From: Microtetraspora sp. NBRC 16547
GTDB lineage: Bacteria; Actinomycetota; Actinomycetes; Streptosporangiales; Streptosporangiaceae
Assembly: GCF_030268965.1 (NCBI RefSeq)
Contig: NZ_BSSE01000003.1
Coordinates: 186,001 to 250,000, forward strand
DNA length: 64,000 bases
Direction: 5' to 3'
The notes beneath the pieces are model-generated. The model did not search any database, was not told the DNA's origin, and was given only the letters and a program-made list of their open reading frames with translations. How positions within the stretch are numbered: position 1 is the stretch's first letter; each line of letters begins with the position of its first letter. A program made the translations under genes and the position numbers. Positions 18,823 to 27,310 of this stretch are shown here, one piece after another.

Positions 18823-19782
18823 GTGCGAGGGCGTGTATCGGTGGCCGTCGGCTTGGCAGCTGTGGCGCTGCTGCTGCCTGTGACTGGCGCGCAGGCCGAT
18901 CCCAAGCCGACGATCGCGGAGGCCAAGGCCAAGCTGAAGAAGCTCAACGAGCAGGCCGACAAGGTCGTGGACCAGTACAACGCGGCCAACGAGAAGTGGA
19001 AGAAGGCCAAGAAGCAGTACTCCACGATCAACGCCAGCTACGCGAAGCAGGCCGGCGAGGTCGAGGAACTGCGCGAGGGCCTGGTGACGGTCGCCTCCAG
19101 CACGTACCAGACCGGTGACGTCATCTCCATGGGGCTGTTCTACAACGCGAACCCCGACGCCATGCTCAGCGGTCTCGCCGCGCTCGACCAGCTCTCCCAA
19201 GGGCGCGCCAGGCGGCTCGACGAGTACAAGAGCGCCATCGCCGGCCTCAAGCGGCAGCGCGACCAGAAGAAGGGCGTCTTCGACGAGGCGACCAAGGTCA
19301 AGGCCGACCTTCTCAAGCAGAAGAAGGAGGCCGACGACCTCGTCAAGGAGCAGACCGAGCTGCTGCGCCGCCTGGGGGCGTACAACCCCGGTAACCCCAA
19401 CAGCGCGGGTGTCACCTACTCGGGTGCCGCCTCCGGCAACGCGCTCGCCGCGCTCCAGTTCGCCTACCGGCAGATCGGCAAGCCGTACCGCTACGGCGCG
19501 ACAGGGCCGGGCTCGTGGGACTGCTCGGGGTTCGTGCAGGCGGCGTGGTCGGCCGGTGGAGTGTCGCTCCCGCGTACGAGCTACGAGCAGTGGGCCTGGG
19601 GGGCGAGCCGCAGGGTGCCGCTCAGCGCTCTTCAGGCCGGCGACCTGCTCTGGCACAGCGGCTACGGGCACGTGGGCATCTACGCCGGTGACGGCAAGGT
19701 CGTCCACGCGCCCCAGACCGGCGACGTGGTGAAGGTCGTCACGCTCGCCCAGTACAACGCCATCGGCGCCGTACGCCCCTGA
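18823..19782 (+). CDS. Secreted coiled-coil NlpC/P60 peptidoglycan hydrolase
   Basis: 319 residues from GTG 18823. A Sec signal (VGLAAVALLLPVTGAQA) is followed by a coiled-coil domain (about 28-190, Lys/Glu/Ala-rich) like that of RipA-type enzymes, then NlpC/P60 at about 205-319. The catalytic triad is visible: Cys in SWDCSGFVQAAW, His in HSGYGHVGIYAG and a third polar residue in KVVHAPQTG. It cleaves within peptide stems; the coiled coil normally keeps such enzymes inactive until FtsEX or a partner acts. No c-di-AMP riboswitch is seen in its 125-bp leader, unlike the next paralogue. Confidence 0.93.
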   Translation: MRGRVSVAVGLAAVALLLPVTGAQADPKPTIAEAKAKLKKLNEQADKVVDQYNAANEKWKKAKKQYSTINASYAKQAGEVEELREGLVTVASSTYQTGDVISMGLFYNANPDAMLSGLAALDQLSQGRARRLDEYKSAIAGLKRQRDQKKGVFDEATKVKADLLKQKKEADDLVKEQTELLRRLGAYNPGNPNSAGVTYSGAASGNALAALQFAYRQIGKPYRYGATGPGSWDCSGFVQAAWSAGGVSLPRTSYEQWAWGASRRVPLSALQAGDLLWHSGYGHVGIYAGDGKVVHAPQTGDVVKVVTLAQYNAIGAVRP

Positions 19783-19816
19783 TGCCCGCCGCCGGAGCGC
19801 CGGCGACCCCTCGGTA

Positions 19817-19843
19817 GCGGGACACCCGTCGTCGGTGTCCCGC
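19817..19843 (+). terminator. Hairpin after the first NlpC/P60 gene
   Basis: A 10-bp perfect stem (19817-19826 with 19834-19843) and 7-base loop, 35 bases past the stop; no T run. Confidence 0.65.
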
Positions 19844-20240
19844 GCCGCAAATCCAGGAGCTGTCCAGGCGCTGCTTCGTGTCAGCGACCAGCCGTTGTCA
19901 TCGCGCCCTGCGCCTGGCAGCCGTCGCCGCGCCGCGTACTCAGACGCACCGATCGTCCCGGGCGGACGCTCCGACCGTGTGGTCCTCGTGGTCCTCGCTG
20001 TGTCCAAACGTGCCGTTGTGAGCCGCTGTACGGCTACCTGAGGCGCATATCGAGTCCAGGGGAACAAAAGGGCTCGGCTCCGTCGCGTACGGCCGCCTCT
20101 CGCGAAAAGGGCATGCCCTACCCCGATAAAGAGCGGGATCATCCGACGTATCTGTAGTCCCCGGCCGTATCGCGACGATTCGCCGCCGTGGCTGATCATG
20201 ATTTCGACCGCCCTGTGGCCCATCCTGCGGAAGCGGTATA

Positions 20241-20256
20241 TGTGACAACTTTCACA
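20241..20256. promoter_or_regulatory. CRP-type box 1
   Basis: TGTGACAACTTTCACA, an exact TGTGA-N6-TCACA match to the CRP-family consensus used by E. coli CRP and mycobacterial Rv3676. It lies 526 bases upstream of the SD of the second NlpC/P60 gene. Confidence 0.65.
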
Positions 20257-20380
20257 CTAAGGCGCCGCTGATCATGCCTTCTTGTGATCTCTCCGCGCTA
20301 ATCGCGATCACCACTATTGATCTACCAATCACTGCGTCTCGTGGTGTAAAAGTGGCGAATTTGGGCGCTGTTTCGCAATG

Positions 20381-20396
20381 TGTGACTAGAGTCACA
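20381..20396. promoter_or_regulatory. CRP-type box 2
   Basis: TGTGACTAGAGTCACA, an exact TGTGA-N6-TCACA palindrome (TGTGAC and GTCACA arms), 140 bp downstream of box 1 and 195 bp before the riboswitch. Two exact sites this close in a GC-rich genome are unlikely by chance. Confidence 0.72.
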
Positions 20397-20590
20397 TTTT
20401 GCTACGGAATGCGCCGTGTATGCAGGAATTTCGCTTTGCCGGATCATTTATTCGATCTTTATTTCTTGGTGGTGGCTTTGCCGACCTATGGCACGAATCG
20501 GTAACTTCTGGGCCGCGGCGAGCACTCCAATGCCGTCGCCACGAACGCCGGTGTCGTGCCGCGTTCGTGCCGATCATCCGTCGTCGTCAC

Positions 20591-20763
20591 CCGCTTCGTG
20601 ATCCCCCCGGGTACGGCGACCTGCCGAGTCCGTGCAGTCAGGAGGCACGGAGCCGGGGACCCAAACGACCTTCATTCGAAGGTCCGGGGTGAATCGGCGC
20701 ATCGCGCGCCGTAGGGCGACTTCCCCGCCCGAATCCGTCAGCTAACCCGGTAGGCGCAAGCGG
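20591..20763 (+). ncRNA. c-di-AMP riboswitch (ydaO-yuaA leader)
   Basis: Hallmark ydaO/yuaA conserved blocks occur in order: GCCGGGGACCCA (about 20652), GGGGTGAATC (20686), CGTAGGGCGACTT (20710) and the diagnostic CGAATCCGTCAGCTAACC then GGTAGGC (20730-20755). P1 closes with CCGCTT (20591-20596) against AAGCGG (20758-20763). This class binds c-di-AMP and turns genes off; in actinomycetes it precedes cell-wall hydrolase genes such as rpfA and NlpC/P60. The P1 helix ends nine bases before the SD, and I see no separate terminator, so control could be at translation or by an overlooked terminator. Confidence 0.93.
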
Positions 20764-20769
20764 AAGACC

Positions 20770-20785
20770 ATAGGAGCGATCCTGT
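20770..20785 (+). promoter_or_regulatory. Small hairpin holding the SD and CTG start
   Basis: ATAGGA (20770-20775) can pair with TCCTGT (20780-20785) through a GCGA tetraloop, with one G-U pair. The stem contains the AGGAG ribosome site and the CTG start of the downstream gene, so it could dampen initiation or respond to the riboswitch. Confidence 0.4.
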
Positions 20786-21420
20786 CTATCACCCCTGCAC
20801 GCCTGTCCCGCCTTGCCCGCGTCACCCTGGGTGGCGTCGCGATCACCGCCTCCGTAGGGGCCGCCGGAGTCCAGCCGGCCTCGGCCGACCCCGTGACGGA
20901 CGGTCTGGCGGCGGAAACGGTAACCACGACGGCCACGACGACGGCCACGACGGCGGCCACCACGGCGGCCACGACGGCGGCCACCACGGAAACCGCCGTC
21001 ACGACGGCGGCCACGGCCTCGGCGACCACACTCCGGCAGTCCAAGGCCGAACGGCAGAGGACCAAGGCGGAGAAGGCCGTCGAGGTGGCCAAGAAGCACA
21101 TCGGCGACCCGTACCAATGGGGAGCCACCGGACCGGGCGCGTTCGACTGCTCGGGCCTGGTCCAGTACGCCTGGCGGAAGGCGGGCGTGACGATCCCCCG
21201 GACGACCTGGTCACAGCAGAGCGAAGTCAAGAAGAAGGTCTCCTGGAACAACCTCAAGCCGGGTGACCTGATCTTCACCAGCGGCGGCGGCCACGTGGGC
21301 ATGTACGTCGGCAAAGGCAAGATGATCCACTCGCCGCACACCGGCGCGCGGGTGCGGATCGACAAGCTCGACCAGTACCGCAAGAGCACCTTCGTCGGCG
21401 CCGTCCGTCCCGGAGCCTAG
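20782..21420 (+). CDS. Secreted NlpC/P60 hydrolase under riboswitch control, CTG start
   Basis: The frame open from 20893 (GTG) would lack a signal peptide. Extending it upstream gives no ATG, GTG or TTG, but CTG 20782 has AGGAG five bases before it and yields LSITPARLSRLARVTLGG, then ITASVGAAG and a clean VQPASAD cleavage site: a normal Sec signal. I therefore call CTG as the start (212 residues). A Thr/Ala-rich linker (about 40-80, near-perfect ACG/GCC repeats) joins it to an NlpC/P60 domain with Cys in AFDCSGLVQYAW, His in SGGGHVGMYVG and KMIHSPHTG. Its partner paralogue is the coiled-coil enzyme upstream. Confidence 0.85.
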   Translation: MSITPARLSRLARVTLGGVAITASVGAAGVQPASADPVTDGLAAETVTTTATTTATTAATTAATTAATTETAVTTAATASATTLRQSKAERQRTKAEKAVEVAKKHIGDPYQWGATGPGAFDCSGLVQYAWRKAGVTIPRTTWSQQSEVKKKVSWNNLKPGDLIFTSGGGHVGMYVGKGKMIHSPHTGARVRIDKLDQYRKSTFVGAVRPGA

Positions 21421-21475
21421 CCCCGGCAACCCCCCGCCCCCGGCAACCCCCAGCCGGGTGTGTCCGGCATCGGAC

Positions 21476-21532
21476 CCCCACCCCCCCGAACCCCCCACCC
21501 CCCGAACCCCCCACCCCCCGAACCCCCCAGCC
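21476..21532. repeat. C-rich 16-bp tandem repeat
   Basis: The unit GAACCCCCCACCCCCC occurs at 21488 and 21504 with a partial third at 21520, within a longer C-run tract between two genes. The minus strand has many runs of six G, so a G-quadruplex is possible. Confidence 0.85.
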
Positions 21533-21678
21533 GGCGTGCCCGGCATCGAACCCCACCCGGGCGCGCCCGGGCCGACCACCCCGGCCGGGTGCGGTTCGAC
21601 TCAGGCACGCCGTACGGCCCCGCCTCTCGTCCAGAGGGGCGGGGCCGCGGCATGTCCGGAGGCTCGTACGATTTCGGC

Positions 21679-22572
21679 ATGCGTGCTGTGGCCCGCCTCA
21701 CGGCGGCGGTGGTGGTCGTGGGGGCGGTGGCGGCCCTGCCCGCCGACGCGCCGCCGGACCGGGCGCTGGCCACGGCGCGGGCGGTCATGCGCGAGCATCC
21801 CGAGATGTGGATCGGGGCGTCGATCGCCAGGGGAGAGCACGCCGTCGTCATCGAAGGACGGGCGGCGGCCGGATCGGGGACCGCTTCCCACTCCCTCTCC
21901 GTGCCCGGCTCCCGGCCCGTGGCGCGACCCGCGACCGTTCACGTCGCCGGGCTGGCCGCCGTGGCCGACTCCGCCCGCCGTACGGTCGCCCGGGTATGGG
22001 GACCGGTGGACGCGGTGATCCTCGTTCCGGCGACCGACGAGCAGGCCGCTGTGCTCGCCTCGCCCTCCGGGGTGACGGGCCTCGCCGCCCTGGCCGACGT
22101 CGATCACGTCGTCATCGCGCCCTCCGGGTTCGCCCGGCTCTCCGAGACCGGCCGGCGCGTCGTGCTCGCCCACGAGCTGACACACGTCGCCACCGGGGCC
22201 GCGGTCGCCGGGAACATGCCGGCCTGGCTGGTGGAAGGCTTCGCCGACTACGTCGGATACCTCGGCAGCGGCCTGACCGTCCGCGCCGTCGCGGCGGAGC
22301 TGGCCGCCGAGGTCCGCGCCGGTGCGGTCCCCGCGGCGCTGCCCGGCCGCGAGGCGTTCCGTCCCGGCTCGCCACGGCTTCCGCAGGCGTACGAGGAGGC
22401 GTGGCTGGCCTGCCGATACGTCGCCGAGCGGTACGGGGAACGCGCGCTGGTGGCCTTCTACCGCGCGGCCCGCGACCATGATCTCGCCACGGCGCTGGTA
22501 GAAACGTTAGACACCGACCTCCCGGAGCTCACCACGGCCTGGCGAGGGTACCTGCGGAGCGAGCTCGCCTGA
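21679..22572 (+). CDS. Secreted zinc metalloprotease (HExxH, peptidase MA-like)
   Basis: 297 residues from ATG 21679, giving a signal peptide (LTAAVVVVGAVAALPADA). An upstream ATG at 21652 would add nine residues. The catalytic motif is VLAHELTHVATG, with a third zinc ligand Glu in WLVEGFADYVGY, the gluzincin/MA(E) pattern. The N-terminal third resembles a small NTF2- or secretin-like beta region. It follows the C-rich repeat and lies 49 bp before the M48 gene on the same strand. The substrate is unknown. Confidence 0.85.
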   Translation: MRAVARLTAAVVVVGAVAALPADAPPDRALATARAVMREHPEMWIGASIARGEHAVVIEGRAAAGSGTASHSLSVPGSRPVARPATVHVAGLAAVADSARRTVARVWGPVDAVILVPATDEQAAVLASPSGVTGLAALADVDHVVIAPSGFARLSETGRRVVLAHELTHVATGAAVAGNMPAWLVEGFADYVGYLGSGLTVRAVAAELAAEVRAGAVPAALPGREAFRPGSPRLPQAYEEAWLACRYVAERYGERALVAFYRAARDHDLATALVETLDTDLPELTTAWRGYLRSELA

Positions 22573-22621
22573 CGCGCCGCCCGCGAGAGACCACCGGGGG
22601 ACTGTGAAGGAGTGATGGGGG

Positions 22622-23914
22622 ATGCCACGAAGTGATGTCGCCGACTGGTCGGACGCCGGCGCGGGAACCGGGACCCGGGCGGCGGGGATCGCGCTGGCGG
22701 TCCTGGGAGCTGTCCTGGCGGGAGTCGTCGCCCTCACGACCCCGTGGAACCCCCTCGGCCCGGGGGCTCCGGACGTGCCCGCCGACCCCGCGCGGGACTT
22801 CACCACCGCCCAGATCGCCCGCGCCGACGCGTTCGACGCCGCGACCTCGCTTCCCGGCTACCTGTCGCTCGCGCTGACCCTGGTCATCGCGGGCGTGCTC
22901 GTCCTCACCCCGGTCGGCGCCCGGCTGATCGGACGGCTCAAGGGGCCGTGGTGGGTCAGGGCGATGCTCGGCGTGCTCGGCGTCTATGTCGTCTCGCTGC
23001 TGCTGAGATGGCCGCTCGGGATGTGGATGGAGTCCGTGCTGCGGGACTACGGCCTGTCCACCCAGACCTGGGGCACCTGGACCGCCGACCGGCTGAAGAA
23101 CTTCGGCCTGCAGATCGTGCTCTCCGGTGTCGCCGTGCTGGTGATCGTCGCCCTCGCGCGGAAGTGGCCGCGCACCTGGTGGATCCCCGCGTCCCTGGGT
23201 GCCTTCGCGCTGACCGTCGTGTTGTCCTTCGCCTACCCGGTCGTGGTCGAGCCGATGTTCAACACGTTCACGCCGCTGCCCGCCGGGCAACTGCGCACCG
23301 ACCTGCTCGCGATGGCCGAGAAGGACGGCGTCCCCGTCAAGGACGTGCTGGTCGCCGACGCCTCCCGCCGCACCACCGCGCTCAACGCGTACGTCTCTGG
23401 GTTCGGGGCGACCCGCCGGATCGTCGTCTACGACACGCTGGTCCGCCAGCCGGCCGACGAGGTCGAGCTGATCGTCGCGCACGAACTGGGCCACGCCAAG
23501 AAAGACGACGTCCTCTACGGCACGCTGGTGGGCGCGCTCGGCGCCGCGGCGGGGACCTGCCTGCTGTTCCTCGCCGTCCAGGCGCTGCGCCGGCGGGCGG
23601 GCGTGTCCTCCGCGGGCGATCCCCGGGCCGTCGGCCTGCTCATCGGGCTCATCTCCCTCGGCACCGTGCTGTCCGGACCCGCGCAGAACGTGGTGAGCCG
23701 GCAGATCGAGGCCCGCGCCGACGCGCACGCGCTCGACCTCACCCGGGACCCGTCCACGTTCGTGGCGATGCAGAAGAGCCTGGCGCTGCGCAACATCTCG
23801 GATCTCTCACCGAACGCCCTGGAGTACGTGCTGTACGCCTCGCACCCCTCGACCGCGGAGCGCATCGCCATGGCCAGGTCGTGGGCCGGGCGGGCCGGCC
23901 TGCCGCGGCCGTGA
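22622..23914 (+). CDS. M48 family integral-membrane metallopeptidase (Ste24/CAAX-protease-like)
   Basis: 430 residues, with at least five hydrophobic helices in the first 240 residues (M48_N region) and the zinc site VELIVAHELGHAKKDD at about 288. The distal glutamate ligand is in SRQIEARADAHAL. YVSGFGATRRIVVYDTLV is the conserved strand ahead of the site. The order of helices, HExxH and late helices matches Ste24-like proteases; bacterial members act on membrane or secreted proteins. Start ATG 22622 has a GGGGG tract 4-8 bases upstream. It precedes the glycosyltransferase by about 40 bp. Confidence 0.92.
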   Translation: MPRSDVADWSDAGAGTGTRAAGIALAVLGAVLAGVVALTTPWNPLGPGAPDVPADPARDFTTAQIARADAFDAATSLPGYLSLALTLVIAGVLVLTPVGARLIGRLKGPWWVRAMLGVLGVYVVSLLLRWPLGMWMESVLRDYGLSTQTWGTWTADRLKNFGLQIVLSGVAVLVIVALARKWPRTWWIPASLGAFALTVVLSFAYPVVVEPMFNTFTPLPAGQLRTDLLAMAEKDGVPVKDVLVADASRRTTALNAYVSGFGATRRIVVYDTLVRQPADEVELIVAHELGHAKKDDVLYGTLVGALGAAAGTCLLFLAVQALRRRAGVSSAGDPRAVGLLIGLISLGTVLSGPAQNVVSRQIEARADAHALDLTRDPSTFVAMQKSLALRNISDLSPNALEYVLYASHPSTAERIAMARSWAGRAGLPRP

Positions 23915-23954
23915 CCGCGCGATCATGAAGAGCGGCGGGCCAGGAGGAGCGGCC

Positions 23955-25178
23955 GTGGACAGGACGCTGTTCGTCACCAACGACTTCCCGCCCAGGGCCG
24001 GAGGAATCCAGGCGTTCGTCCACGGGATCGCCTCCCGTCTCGACCCGGCCTCGGTCGTGGTCTACGCCCCGCGTTGGAAGGGCTGCGAGGCCTTCGACGC
24101 GCGGCAGCCGTACGAGGTGGTGCGACATCCGACGTCGCTGATGCTGCCCACCCGGCAGGTGGCGCGCCGGGCCGCCGAGCTGGCGCGGGACTGCCGCGCC
24201 GTCGTCTTCGGCGCCGCGGCCCCGCTCGGCCTGCTCGCGCCCGTGCTGCGCGACGCCGGAGCCAGGCGGGTGGTGATGCTGACGCACGGCCACGAGGCGT
24301 CGTGGGCCCGGCTGCCGATCGCCCGCGACGTCCTGAGGCGCATCGGCGAGGGCGCGGACGTGGTGACCTACCTCGGCGGATACACGCGCCGCCACCTCGC
24401 GCCGCACATCGCCGACACCCGGCTCGTACGGCTCGCGCCTGGCGTGGACACCACGGTCTTCCACCCCGGCGCGGGCGGAGCGGAGGTCAGGAAGTCCCTG
24501 GGGCTCGGCGGGCGGCCCGTGGTCGTCTGCGTCTCACGGCTGGTGCCGCGCAAGGGGCAGGACATCCTGGTCCGCGCGTGGCCGCTGGTCCGGGCGCGGG
24601 TCCCCGACGCGGTTCTGCTGCTGGTCGGGGGCGGTCCCTCGCGCGGCGCGCTGCGGCGGATGGCGGACAGGAGCGGGCTGCGGGACTCCGTGCTGTTCAC
24701 CGGTTCCGTGCCCTGGTCCGCTTTGCCGTCGTACTACGACGCGGGTGACGTCTTCGCCATGCCGTGCCGTACCCGCCTGGGCGGGCTGGACGTCGAGGGG
24801 CTCGGCATCGTCTACCTGGAGGCGTCGGCGACCGGCCTTCCCGTCGTCGCGGGCGCGTCCGGAGGCGCCCCCGACGCCGTACGGCACGGCGAGACGGGCC
24901 TGGTGGTCGACGGCACGTCGCACGAGGAGGTGGCGGCCGCGCTCGTCGAGCTGCTGAGCGACCCCGCGCGCGCCCGCGCGATGGGGGAGCGGGGCAGGGC
25001 GTGGATCGAGGAGGAGTGGCGCTGGGACCTCGTCGCCGCCCGGTTCTCCGCGCTGCTCGCGCCGGAGTCGGCTGGGTTCTCCGCGCCGCTCGCGCCGGAG
25101 TCGGCAGGGGAGGAGCCGGCGGCCCCGTCCCGGGATCGCGTGATCCCGGGGGGAGGCGGGCAGGAGGCGCAGCCGTAG
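23955..25178 (+). CDS. GT4 glycosyltransferase, PimB-like mannosyltransferase
   Basis: 407 residues from GTG 23955, which has AGGAGGAG six bases upstream; an earlier ATG at 23925 is poorer. GT-B fold: N-terminal LFVTNDFPPRAGGIQAFVHG, C-terminal donor site SRLVPRKGQDILVRAW and E-x7-E type motif EGLGIVYLEASATGLPVVAG. This is the PimB' group, which adds the second mannose to phosphatidylinositol mannoside with GDP-mannose at the cytoplasmic face; the exact acceptor here is inferred. The tail carries an 11-residue tandem duplication (FSALLAPESAG / FSAPLAPESAG, 25044-25109) absent from the core fold. Confidence 0.85.
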   Translation: MDRTLFVTNDFPPRAGGIQAFVHGIASRLDPASVVVYAPRWKGCEAFDARQPYEVVRHPTSLMLPTRQVARRAAELARDCRAVVFGAAAPLGLLAPVLRDAGARRVVMLTHGHEASWARLPIARDVLRRIGEGADVVTYLGGYTRRHLAPHIADTRLVRLAPGVDTTVFHPGAGGAEVRKSLGLGGRPVVVCVSRLVPRKGQDILVRAWPLVRARVPDAVLLLVGGGPSRGALRRMADRSGLRDSVLFTGSVPWSALPSYYDAGDVFAMPCRTRLGGLDVEGLGIVYLEASATGLPVVAGASGGAPDAVRHGETGLVVDGTSHEEVAAALVELLSDPARARAMGERGRAWIEEEWRWDLVAARFSALLAPESAGFSAPLAPESAGEEPAAPSRDRVIPGGGGQEAQP

Positions 25179-25200
25179 GGCCGGCCCGTGAAGCCGGCCC
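25178..25200 (+). terminator. Hairpin between converging genes
   Basis: 8-bp stem (25178-25185 with 25193-25200), 7-base loop, directly after the glycosyltransferase stop and just before the 3' end of the opposing acyl-CoA ligase; may serve both. Confidence 0.55.
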
Positions 25201-25206
25201 GCGGGG

Positions 25207-26991
25207 TCATCCGTACAGCTCGTCGATCTGCTTGGCGAAGTCCTGCGCCACGACGTGACGCTTGATCGACTGCTTCGGCGTCACGTGGCCGCTCTCCTCG
25301 CTCAGGTCGATGTCGAGGATGTGGAACTTCTTGATCTGCTCGGCCTTGGAGACGGAGACGTTGGCGTTGTCCACGGCCTGCTGCACCTCGGCCACGACGG
25401 CCGGGTCGGTGCAGAGTTCGGCCATCGTGGCGCCGGTCCGCCCGTTGGCCTCCTTCCACTGCTCCATGGCCTCGTGGTCGAGGGTGACCAGCGCGGCGAC
25501 GAACGGCCGGTCGTCGCCGACCACCATCACCTGGCTGACCAGCCGGTGTGCCCGGATGCTGTCCTCGAGCGGGCCCGGCGCGACGTTCTTGCCGGCCGCG
25601 GTGACGAGGATCTCCTTCTTCCTGCCGGTGATGCGCAGGTAGCCGTCCTTGTCGAGCTCTCCGACGTCGCCGGTGTGGAACCAGCCCTGCGGGTCGATGG
25701 CCTCCTTGGTGGCCCGCTCGTTGTTCCAGTAGCCGCCGAACACGTGGCGGCCCTTGACCAGGATCTCGCCGTCGTCGGCGATGCCGATCGTGACGCCGGG
25801 GAACGGCTTGCCCACGGTCCCGACCTTGTTGGCGCCCGGGATGTTGACGGTCGAGGGGGCGCTCGTCTCGGTGAGGCCCCAGCCCTCGAACACCTCGATG
25901 CCGACGCCGCGGAAGAAGTGGCCGAGCCGCTCGCCGAGGGCGGAGCCGCCGGAGACGGCCGCGCTCAGCGCGCCGCCGGTCGCCGCCCGCAGCTTGCCGT
26001 ACACGAGCTTGTCGAAGAGGGCGTGCTTGAGGCGGAGACCGAGGGAGGCTCCGCCGGAGCTCTCCGCCTTGCTCCATTCGATCGCCACGCCTACGGCGGT
26101 GTGGAAGATCTTCCCCTTGCCCTCGGAGGTGGCCTTGAGCTCGGCGGCGTTGTAGACCTTTTCGAACACCCGGGGCACGCCGAGCAGGAAGGTCGGCTTG
26201 AACGTCTGCAGGTCCGGGGCGACGTTCTTCATGTTGGGCGTGTGCCCGATCACGGTGGCCGTCTCGATGAGGACGATCTGGATGATCCTCGCGAAGCTGT
26301 GCGCGAGCGGCAGGAACAGCAGTGCGGCCCGGTCCCGCACGTCGAACAGCAGCTCCAACGGTCCCTGTGCCACGTTCCGCGCGGTGAACAGCAGGTTGTC
26401 GTGGGAGAGCACGCACCCCTTGGGCCGGCCCGTTGTGCCGGACGTGTAGATGATCGTCGCGAGGTCGTGGCCGCCCCGCGCGGACCGCCGCTCGGCCAGC
26501 GTGTCATTGGAGACGTCGGCGCCGAGCCGGATCAGCTCCTCCAGCCCGCCGTCCTCCAGGCGCCAGATCGAGGCGAGGTCGGGCGCGGCCTCTTTGACCG
26601 CCTTCTCGTGCGACTCCTGCTCGACGAAGGCGCTCTTGGCGCCGCTGTCAGAGATGATCCACTTCACCTGCTCCACGGAGGAGGTCTCGTAGATCGGCAC
26701 CCCCACCGCGCCCGCGGCCCAGATGGCGTAGTCGACGACGGTCCACTCGTAACGCGTACGCGACATGAGCGCCACCCGGTCACCGGGCTCGACTCCCGCG
26801 GCGATCAGGCCCTTGGCGACGCCCGCGACCTGGTCGCGGAACTCGCGCGCGGTCACCGGGACCCAGGCGTCACCGTCCTTGCGGCGGATCACCACGGCGT
26901 CCGGATCGTCGACACCGCGCTGGAACACCGTGTCAGTGCAGTTCGCGGACAACGGGACGTCCACCAGCACGGGAACGCTGTACTCGCGCAC
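25207..26991 (-). CDS. Long-chain fatty acid-CoA ligase
   Basis: AMP-forming acyl-CoA synthetase of the FadD15 type, 594 residues. GTG 26991 has GGAG about five bases upstream. The P-loop TIIYTSGTTGRPKG (about 179-192), GWGLTETSAPST, and YLRITGRKKEILVTAAGKNVAP with the C-terminal catalytic lysine region are complete. Residues around 285-330 (SSGGASLGLRLKHALFDKL...) are the linker typical of eukaryote-like long-chain synthetases. It activates fatty acids for beta-oxidation or lipid synthesis in the cytoplasm. It converges on the glycosyltransferase. Confidence 0.93.
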   Translation of the reverse strand: MREYSVPVLVDVPLSANCTDTVFQRGVDDPDAVVIRRKDGDAWVPVTAREFRDQVAGVAKGLIAAGVEPGDRVALMSRTRYEWTVVDYAIWAAGAVGVPIYETSSVEQVKWIISDSGAKSAFVEQESHEKAVKEAAPDLASIWRLEDGGLEELIRLGADVSNDTLAERRSARGGHDLATIIYTSGTTGRPKGCVLSHDNLLFTARNVAQGPLELLFDVRDRAALLFLPLAHSFARIIQIVLIETATVIGHTPNMKNVAPDLQTFKPTFLLGVPRVFEKVYNAAELKATSEGKGKIFHTAVGVAIEWSKAESSGGASLGLRLKHALFDKLVYGKLRAATGGALSAAVSGGSALGERLGHFFRGVGIEVFEGWGLTETSAPSTVNIPGANKVGTVGKPFPGVTIGIADDGEILVKGRHVFGGYWNNERATKEAIDPQGWFHTGDVGELDKDGYLRITGRKKEILVTAAGKNVAPGPLEDSIRAHRLVSQVMVVGDDRPFVAALVTLDHEAMEQWKEANGRTGATMAELCTDPAVVAEVQQAVDNANVSVSKAEQIKKFHILDIDLSEESGHVTPKQSIKRHVVAQDFAKQIDELYG

Positions 26992-27310
26992 GGTTACTCC
27001 TTCTGGTGCGCTCCTGTGGTCTCCTCAATCGAGGCTGGAGCGGGAATCGGCTTCACCGGACGCTACCGCGCGAAGTTACGCGTGGGTAGATCCGTCACCC
27101 AGGCGTTATCTGGGCATTCGCACGCTATCAGGGGGGCTGTGCCGGGCCTTTGCCCAGCACGTTCCGTGAATGAGTCGCGCCCCGCTCCTTACCGTGCCGC
27201 CGCCCGGTCCGGCCGCCGGGGGGCGAAGAAGCATTCCGGGAGTCGAACAGGCGTTAAGGAGAGACGAGCCCCGGGGCGCGTCCGAGGGCCGGTATTGCGC
27301 CGGTATTACG
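26992..27310. other. Intergenic region between fadD and metallophosphoesterase
   Basis: 319 bp separating two divergent genes, so it should contain both promoters. I see no clear consensus hexamers. Just before the phosphoesterase start the sequence CGGTATT is repeated (27289 and 27299). No gene or structured RNA is recognised. Confidence 0.6.

Larger units (their letters stand above)
19844..20781 (+). other. Long intergenic/leader region with regulatory elements
   Basis: About 940 bp without a credible gene. The middle (about 20220-20480) is markedly less GC-rich. It holds two CRP-type boxes (20241, 20381), the c-di-AMP riboswitch (20591-20763) and the ribosome site of the second NlpC/P60 gene. 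Short open frames here lack ribosome sites and normal codon bias. Confidence 0.85.

Noticed and set aside
21476-21532. Possible CRISPR-like repeats
   Set aside because: Units are directly adjacent 16-bp C-rich repeats with no spacers; this is simple-sequence expansion.
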